From Prevotella sp. tc2-28 (GTDB lineage Bacteria > Bacteroidota > Bacteroidia > Bacteroidales > Bacteroidaceae), in the NCBI RefSeq assembly GCF_900107705.1, contig NZ_FNRE01000007.1, positions 62,001 through 126,000 on the forward strand: DNA of 64,000 nucleotides, given 5' to 3'. The notes under the pieces are model-generated. The model had not been told where the DNA came from. It saw nothing but the letters and a program-made list of their open reading frames with translations, and ran no database searches. This document shows positions 58,747 through 64,000 of the stretch, in pieces (the stretch's first letter is position 1; the number at the start of each line of letters is the position of its first letter). The translations under genes and the position numbers were made by a program.

Positions 58747-60588
58747 ATGAAAAAGAAGTATTATTTACTTGCTTGTGGTATGTTGTTGCTCATTGGGTGT
58801 ACAAAGAACACAGACATGTACGATCCTTCACTTGTAGAACAAAGAGCAACCGAACATGCGAATGATGTTTTTGGCGTTTCTTTTGATGCCAATCAAACTT
58901 GGAGTACTACCACGACCGGTGAGGTAACAATCAATGCTGGCTCTGATATTAGCAGAGTTCAAGTATTGGTAAGTATTGCCGAAACTGACGAGGATGGTGA
59001 AGTTTATTCATCGATGAAGGTTTTGAACGAAGCAGAGACAAATGGTCAGGCCTCCATCAAACTCAGCTATGATGCACCCGCTAACAATCAAGGTTTGTAT
59101 GTAGCTTTCATCTCTGAGAAAGGCTATTCTGTACAAAAGGTTTCTGGCAATACCGTTTCTTACCAGAAAGCCAACAACAGAAGAGCGCTGTCTCAGGAAT
59201 ATGTCTATCCTGACGAGAGCACATTGGTTATTGACAACATCGTTGCGTCTTATGCCAATACGCGTGGCTGGATTAAAGACGAGATGCTTTATCAGATGGC
59301 CGACTATCAGAGTAAGAAGATGGACGCTGTAGATTATGACAGCGAGTTCAAGGAGGTCTTCAACAAGATGGTATTCTCATACTTTGTAAACAAAGCCAAG
59401 AACCTCCCACTTGTTAAGAGCAGTGGTCTGTACAACGAGAAGGTCTACCCTTTTACAACCGGAAAGGAGCCCATCATTGTTTCTCCCGTATACAAGCGTG
59501 ACGGTTCGCCCAACTATGGATACGAGATTTACAACTCTGAGCTCTACTATTATTATTTCAAGGATGAGGACCTTGCCAACCAAGCAGACCCAATTGCTTA
59601 CCTGAAGAGTCTTCCTAAATACAAAGCCCTTCAGTTCAGCGACAGCTATGCAATGACTGACGAGAATGTCACCGGCAAACATGGCGCTTATGCGTTGGTT
59701 TTCTGGGGCGACGGTACTCCTCAAAAGGGAACTCAGGGAAGCTTAATCTTTCCTAAAGGCTATAAAATTGGTTTCATGGTACGTTCCAACACCCATAAGG
59801 ATGGAAACAATAGCACCAAGGAAATTGGCGACAAGAAACAAGGCGAGCTCTATGGTGACGGCCGTCTGAACGACAAGATTAACCTCTTCGGCAACTTCAA
59901 GTCATCTGGTCTTGGTGCAAACGATCCTCGTGCTGCTTGGCTCACCTTGAACGACAGACTACTGCTTTGCTGGGAGTCTGGTTGTGATGCCGACTTCAAC
60001 GACATTATCCTTGACGTAGAAGGTGGTGTTGAAGGTATCATTGTTCCTCCCGAGCCAGAGGAGAACATTTACACCTACTGCTTTGAGGATACAGAAATTG
60101 GTGACTACGACCTCAATGATGTTGTTATCAAGGCTAAGCGCATCAGCGATACAAAGGTAGAGTATAGCCTCGTTGCTTGTGGCGCTTCCGATGAGCTCTA
60201 TATTAAGAATATCGTCAGCAACTCGATCATTAACGACCAGAAAGAAGTCCACAGCCTCTTCGGAGTTACTGGCAGACCTTTCATCAACACCATTAAGGGT
60301 GCAGAGGTTATCGCTCCTGTTGTTGTTACCGTTACTGTTCCTTCAAGTTTCAGCCTCGCTGATCCCAACACGGCTCCTATTGTCTTCAATAAGACACGTA
60401 ACAAGACTGTTGAACTGGCAAAGATCGGTCAGAACCCTCACGGTCTGATGATTCCTTACGACTTCAAATATCCATTGGAACTGGTTTGCATCAAGAATGC
60501 ATATCTGAAATTCAACGAGTGGGGTCAGAACGCCATCACTTCTACCGATTGGTACAAGTCGCCTGTCAAGTCTAACATTTACGAATAA
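58747..60588 (+). CDS. LruC-domain surface lipoprotein
   Basis: 613 residues. Lipobox at LLIGC (Cys 18). Middle domain of about 350 residues includes FISEKGYSVQKVSGNTV and HGAYALVFWGDGTPQKGTQGS. The C-terminal LruC/DUF4842 region has the calcium-type acidic motifs CDADFNDIILDVEGG and GDYDLNDVVIKAK, repeated signatures of Bacteroidetes outer surface proteins. It is probably a surface-exposed binding protein; ligand unknown. AT-richer than the flanking operons and placed between the ilv genes and the thioesterase, possibly an insertion. Confidence 0.85.
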   Translation: MKKKYYLLACGMLLLIGCTKNTDMYDPSLVEQRATEHANDVFGVSFDANQTWSTTTTGEVTINAGSDISRVQVLVSIAETDEDGEVYSSMKVLNEAETNGQASIKLSYDAPANNQGLYVAFISEKGYSVQKVSGNTVSYQKANNRRALSQEYVYPDESTLVIDNIVASYANTRGWIKDEMLYQMADYQSKKMDAVDYDSEFKEVFNKMVFSYFVNKAKNLPLVKSSGLYNEKVYPFTTGKEPIIVSPVYKRDGSPNYGYEIYNSELYYYYFKDEDLANQADPIAYLKSLPKYKALQFSDSYAMTDENVTGKHGAYALVFWGDGTPQKGTQGSLIFPKGYKIGFMVRSNTHKDGNNSTKEIGDKKQGELYGDGRLNDKINLFGNFKSSGLGANDPRAAWLTLNDRLLLCWESGCDADFNDIILDVEGGVEGIIVPPEPEENIYTYCFEDTEIGDYDLNDVVIKAKRISDTKVEYSLVACGASDELYIKNIVSNSIINDQKEVHSLFGVTGRPFINTIKGAEVIAPVVVTVTVPSSFSLADPNTAPIVFNKTRNKTVELAKIGQNPHGLMIPYDFKYPLELVCIKNAYLKFNEWGQNAITSTDWYKSPVKSNIYE

Positions 60589-60617
60589 GAAATAAGACTA
60601 TCCACATTTACAATGAA

Positions 60618-60650
60618 AAGAGGCTCGTGTTGATGACGAGCCTCTTTTTT
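60618..60650. terminator. Bidirectional terminator between the LruC gene and ilvN
   Basis: GAGGCTCGT and ACGAGCCTC with a 7-base loop, then six T; an A-run on the other side. Ends both convergent transcripts. Confidence 0.9.
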
Positions 60651-60671
60651 ATATGCGATATACGCTAAATA

Positions 60672-61217
60672 CTATTTGTTCTTTCCTTCTCTCTCTTCCA
60701 GGAACTCACTCACTTGCTCCTGCATGCCTCGGGTCACTGCAATACGACCACTACGCGTGTATTGCAGTACACATCCGAACTCGTTCAGTGCATAATAAAG
60801 CGAAATAATATCCTCCGTACGTCCACTCTTCATCACAATGACATAAACAGGATTCACTTCTGTAATCTTGGCGTCATGTCTACGGATAGTACGGGAAATC
60901 TCTGGATTCTGGAGCACGAGATCGGTTTGCAACTTATACAAGCCGGCCTCACGAATAAACAACTGATCGTCAGTAAAGTAGTTGGCCTTCACGACATCAA
61001 TCTTCTTCTCAATCTGCTTGGTTATCTTGACAATCTGGTCTTCGTCGCTCCATGCCGTAATGGTGTACTTGTGTACGCCTTCAATGCTGGATGCCGACAC
61101 ATTCAGACTTTCAATGTTCACCTGGCGACGGGTAAACACAGCCGTAATCTGGTTCAGGATACCTGCTACGTTCTCTGAATAGACCAGTAGCGTGTATAGT
61201 TTCTTATTATCTTCCAT
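60672..61217 (-). CDS. ilvN: Acetolactate synthase regulatory subunit
   Basis: 181 residues from ATG 61217 (MEDNKKLYTLLV); an ATG five codons earlier is also possible. ACT domain: LYTLLVYSENVAGILNQITAVFTRRQVNIESLNV, followed by the C-terminal half (NPEISRTIRRHDAKITEVNPVYVIV). It binds valine and gives feedback inhibition to IlvB. Located 24 bases after ilvB. Confidence 0.93.
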   Translation of the reverse strand: MEDNKKLYTLLVYSENVAGILNQITAVFTRRQVNIESLNVSASSIEGVHKYTITAWSDEDQIVKITKQIEKKIDVVKANYFTDDQLFIREAGLYKLQTDLVLQNPEISRTIRRHDAKITEVNPVYVIVMKSGRTEDIISLYYALNEFGCVLQYTRSGRIAVTRGMQEQVSEFLEEREGKNK

Positions 61218-61240
61218 TCTTCTGTTTTTCAATCCTTCAA

Positions 61241-62944
61241 CTAAATTTCCAGCATCATATCATTTACGTTCATGCCCGGAGGGGTCATTGGCAGCACGTC
61301 ATCATCCTCCTTGATGGCACATTCTAGAATGTACGGACCCTTTGTAGCAATCATCTTCTCAACGGCAGCGGCTAGCTCCTCACGCTTCGTTACAGCCTGA
61401 TAGGGAATTCCATAACCTTGGGCTATTAGCTCATAACAGGGATTCATCATCCTGGTAAACGACTTACGGCGTAGCCAGAACATATCCTGCCATTGGCGTA
61501 CATTACCCAAATAGTTGTTATTCAGCAGAATCATCTTGACAGGTGCCTGCTGTTCCATGATTGTGCCCAGTTCTTCGATACACATCTGGAAGCCTCCATC
61601 ACCCATAAAACAGCAGACGCAACGGTCGGTTGCAAAGGTAGCTCCAATAGCTGCTGGCATGCCATAGCCCATCGTTCCCAGTCCACCACTGGTGCAGATG
61701 CTACGTTTCTGCTGATATTTGAAATAACGGGTGGCAAACAACTGATTCTGTCCGACGTCAGTCACGAGCACAGTACCCTTTGGTGCCTGCTCAGCAACAA
61801 CATGAACCACCTCTCCCATCAGCAGAGGTCCTTCCTTCGGGTGAATGGCAGGCTCTATGACTTTATCACGTTCCTTCTGATCCAACTCCTTGAACGACTC
61901 GCGCCACTCCTGGTGATCGGCCTTGTTCAATAAAGCGGTAATGGCAGGCAACGACTCTTTGCAGTCAGCCACTACAGCCACATCGGTCTTCACATTCTTG
62001 TCAATTTCGCTCTTATCAATGTCAAGATGGATAATCTTGGCCTGCTTAGCATAGGTTTTCGTATTGCCTGTCACACGATCAGAGAAACGCATGCCAATGG
62101 CTATCAGCACATCACATTCCTGTTCTTTCAGATTGACAGCATAATTGCCGTGCATGCCCAACATACCCACGTTCAACGGATGGTCTGAAGGCAATGCGCT
62201 CAGTCCGAGCATGGTACGACCGGCAGGAATTCCTGCTTTCTCTAAGAAAGCCTTGAGTTCTTCCTGTGCATTACCCAACTCAACACCTTGGCCCACAAGT
62301 GCCAAAGGTTTCTTAGCTTGGTTGATGAGTTCTGCTGCCTGCTTGACAGCCTCCTTGTCCAATTCCGGATAGGCGACATAAGAACGTATAAAGTCCACTT
62401 TCTTTGGTTCCCACTCTACCTCCTCAACCTGTGCATTACGAGGAAAGTCCAGTACTACTGGACCAGGACGACCACTACGAGCAATATAGAATGCACGACT
62501 GACAGCCCATGCAATATCCTCGGCATGGCGTATCTGATAGCTCCACTTGGAGATAGGCTGTGCGACACCTACGAGGTCTACTTCCTGAAAGGCATCCGTA
62601 CCCAGTGCATTGATGGCTACCTGACCAGCAATCACCACGATGGGGGTTGAATCCAACATTGCATCTGCCACACCTGTCAGCGTATTCGTTGCGCCAGGTC
62701 CACTGGTCACCAAGGCAACACCTACATCGCCACTCACCCGCGCATAGCCTTCTGCAGCATGTACTGCAGCTTGCTCATGACGCACCAGTATGTGGTCAAA
62801 ACACTTCTTCTCACCTCGTGTGTAATCGAAGAGTGAATCGTAAGTGGGCATAATGCTACCACCAGGGTAACCGAAGATAGTCTTCACCCCTTCAGCCTGT
62901 AACGCCCTCATCAGCGCCTTCGATCCTGTAATCTTTTCCTTCAT
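61241..62944 (-). CDS. ilvB: Acetolactate synthase large subunit
   Basis: 567 residues. ThDP enzyme that condenses pyruvate with pyruvate or 2-oxobutyrate. The catalytic Glu is in the N-terminal domain (LVRHEQAAVHAAEGYAR), the FAD domain is in the middle, and the ThDP motif is GDGGFQMCIEELGTI with the NNN later. Two bases or so from ilvD. Second enzyme gene of the ilv operon. Confidence 0.97.
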   Translation of the reverse strand: MKEKITGSKALMRALQAEGVKTIFGYPGGSIMPTYDSLFDYTRGEKKCFDHILVRHEQAAVHAAEGYARVSGDVGVALVTSGPGATNTLTGVADAMLDSTPIVVIAGQVAINALGTDAFQEVDLVGVAQPISKWSYQIRHAEDIAWAVSRAFYIARSGRPGPVVLDFPRNAQVEEVEWEPKKVDFIRSYVAYPELDKEAVKQAAELINQAKKPLALVGQGVELGNAQEELKAFLEKAGIPAGRTMLGLSALPSDHPLNVGMLGMHGNYAVNLKEQECDVLIAIGMRFSDRVTGNTKTYAKQAKIIHLDIDKSEIDKNVKTDVAVVADCKESLPAITALLNKADHQEWRESFKELDQKERDKVIEPAIHPKEGPLLMGEVVHVVAEQAPKGTVLVTDVGQNQLFATRYFKYQQKRSICTSGGLGTMGYGMPAAIGATFATDRCVCCFMGDGGFQMCIEELGTIMEQQAPVKMILLNNNYLGNVRQWQDMFWLRRKSFTRMMNPCYELIAQGYGIPYQAVTKREELAAAVEKMIATKGPYILECAIKEDDDVLPMTPPGMNVNDMMLEI

Positions 62945-62947
62945 ACC

Positions 62948-64000
62948 TTAATCTATAATTCTTACTCCTCCCTTATCTGCCGAAGAGACGCTCTGAGCAT
63001 AGGCTCGCAGCGCTTTCGAAACCTGACGGTTGCGCTTCAACGGCTGTTGTGGACGAGCAGCTAGTTCTTCGTCTGTAAGCTTTACATTAATACTGCGGGA
63101 AGGAATATCGATAACAATGATATCGCCATCTTTAATCTTTCCTATATTACCTCCTGAGGCAGCCTCCGGAGAGATATGTCCAATACTCAGTCCGCTGGTA
63201 CCTCCTGAGAAGCGGCCATCGGTAATCAGGGCACACTCCTTACCCATGTGCATCGACTTGATATAACTGGTGGGATAGAGCATTTCCTGCATGCCAGGAC
63301 CACCCTTCGGACCTTCGTGTGTGATGACTACACAGTCTCCTTTCTTCACCTTGCCTCCCAAAATTCCCTCACAGGCATCTTCCTGGGAGTCGAAGCAGAC
63401 GGCAGGACCCTCAAAATGCCATAGACTCTCGTCAACGCCTGCAGTCTTGACGACACAACCATCTTGTGCGATATTGCCAAAAAGCACAGCCAGTCCACCA
63501 TCCTTGGTATAGGCATGTTCCAAGTCACGGATACAACCGTTGGCACGGTCAGTATCCAGTGTTCCCCACTCCTCACTCTGACTACCCATCTTCGTTGAGA
63601 AGCGATTGCCTGGAGCTGATTGGTATATACGGTTGGCTTCTGCATCAATAGCACCATCTACGATACTATATTTTTGCATAGCCTCACTGAGCGTCATCTT
63701 ATCCACACGGGGTGCAGAGCCATCAATGAGTCCACCTTTACTGAGTTCATTCAATATGCCTAATATACCACCTGCGCGACCACACTCCTGAACAGAATAT
63801 TTCTGCGTATTAGGAGCTAGTTTGCAAAGGCATGGAACTTTTCGGGAAAGAGCATCGATATCCTTCATCGTAAAGTCGGCACCAGCCTCTTGAGCTACAG
63901 CCAGCAGGTGAAGAACTGTATTGGTAGAACCACCCATCGCAATATCCAGAGACATCGCATTCATAAAAGCCTTGCGAGTGGCAATATTACGAGGCAGTAC
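62948..64000 (-). CDS. ilvD: Dihydroxy-acid dehydratase, N-terminus beyond the right edge
   Basis: At least 350 residues; the frame is open to the window edge (12 codons, [12 protein letters not shown], precede the first internal Met at 63964). Family signature [13 protein letters not shown] with the Cys of the iron-sulfur site outside the window, and C-terminal [24 protein letters not shown]. It dehydrates 2,3-dihydroxy acids in isoleucine and valine synthesis. Four bases upstream of ilvB. Confidence 0.95.
   Translation of the reverse strand, partial: VLPRNIATRKAFMNAMSLDIAMGGSTNTVLHLLAVAQEAGADFTMKDIDALSRKVPCLCKLAPNTQKYSVQECGRAGGILGILNELSKGGLIDGSAPRVDKMTLSEAMQKYSIVDGAIDAEANRIYQSAPGNRFSTKMGSQSEEWGTLDTDRANGCIRDLEHAYTKDGGLAVLFGNIAQDGCVVKTAGVDESLWHFEGPAVCFDSQEDACEGILGGKVKKGDCVVITHEGPKGGPGMQEMLYPTSYIKSMHMGKECALITDGRFSGGTSGLSIGHISPEAASGGNIGKIKDGDIIVIDIPSRSINVKLTDEELAARPQQPLKRNRQVSKALRAYAQSVSSADKGGVRIID

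Overview
The window looks like chromosome from a Bacteroidales bacterium, most likely Prevotella or a close relative. Evidence: promoters follow the Bacteroidetes pattern (TTTG about 20 nt upstream of TAnnTTTG) almost everywhere, S16 carries the long Ala/Glu-rich tail usual in this phylum, and there is an Rnf complex in the order rseC-rnfB-C-D-G-E-A, a TrmA/RlmD-type methyltransferase, a DUF4923 protein, and LruC-type and SusD-era style lipoproteins with short lipoboxes. All calls come from reading the sequence; no database search was possible.

Layout. 1-7 kb: a GH2 glycosidase cut by the left edge, a Nudix hydrolase, two hypotheticals, an IS110-type insertion sequence, a repeat-dense intergenic stretch with a 267-bp nested palindrome, a truncated metallo-beta-lactamase-fold gene and a short AraC-type regulator. 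7-21 kb: pyruvate phosphate dikinase, an RNA methyltransferase, a phosphate-type porin, a surface-polysaccharide group (flippase plus four glycosyltransferases) interleaved with rpsP and a DUF4923 gene, an AlkD-like repair protein and a cytidylate-kinase-like protein. 21-29.4 kb: an accessory region with a RAYT-type HUH transposase carrying an extra C-terminal domain, an unrecognised coiled-coil protein, a replication-type module (RecA-like ATPase plus primase-like protein) behind a structured leader, a HigBA toxin-antitoxin pair, an HU-like protein and a PI-PLC-like lipoprotein, ending at tRNA-Arg(TCT). 29.5-41.4 kb: a TrmH/SpoU methyltransferase, the seven-gene Rnf operon, a small conserved protein, cell-wall and nucleoside genes, a TetR regulator and malic enzyme.

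41.4-53.7 kb is the most interesting part. One minus-strand operon with its own promoter and an upstream terminator encodes a four-zinc-ribbon protein, a membrane-anchored Ser/Thr kinase, a protein with four tandem CbxX/CfxQ-type AAA+ modules and a zinc ribbon, a zinc-ribbon FHA protein and a PP2C phosphatase, then runs on into a MetA-family acyltransferase, a U32 protease and a zinc-ribbon membrane protein. Kinase, phosphatase, phosphopeptide reader and ATPase together form a complete phospho-switch around an AAA+ machine; its target is not visible here. 53.8-64 kb: M13 peptidase, ABC-F ATPase and acyl-ACP thioesterase in one operon, an LruC-domain lipoprotein, and ilvN-ilvB-ilvD for branched-chain amino acids, with ilvD cut by the right edge.

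Repeats recur through the window: a short GC-rich palindromic element translated in frame inside two unrelated genes, heptamer-period spacers in three Rnf gaps and elsewhere, and a ~60-bp intergenic repeat on both sides of the accessory region.
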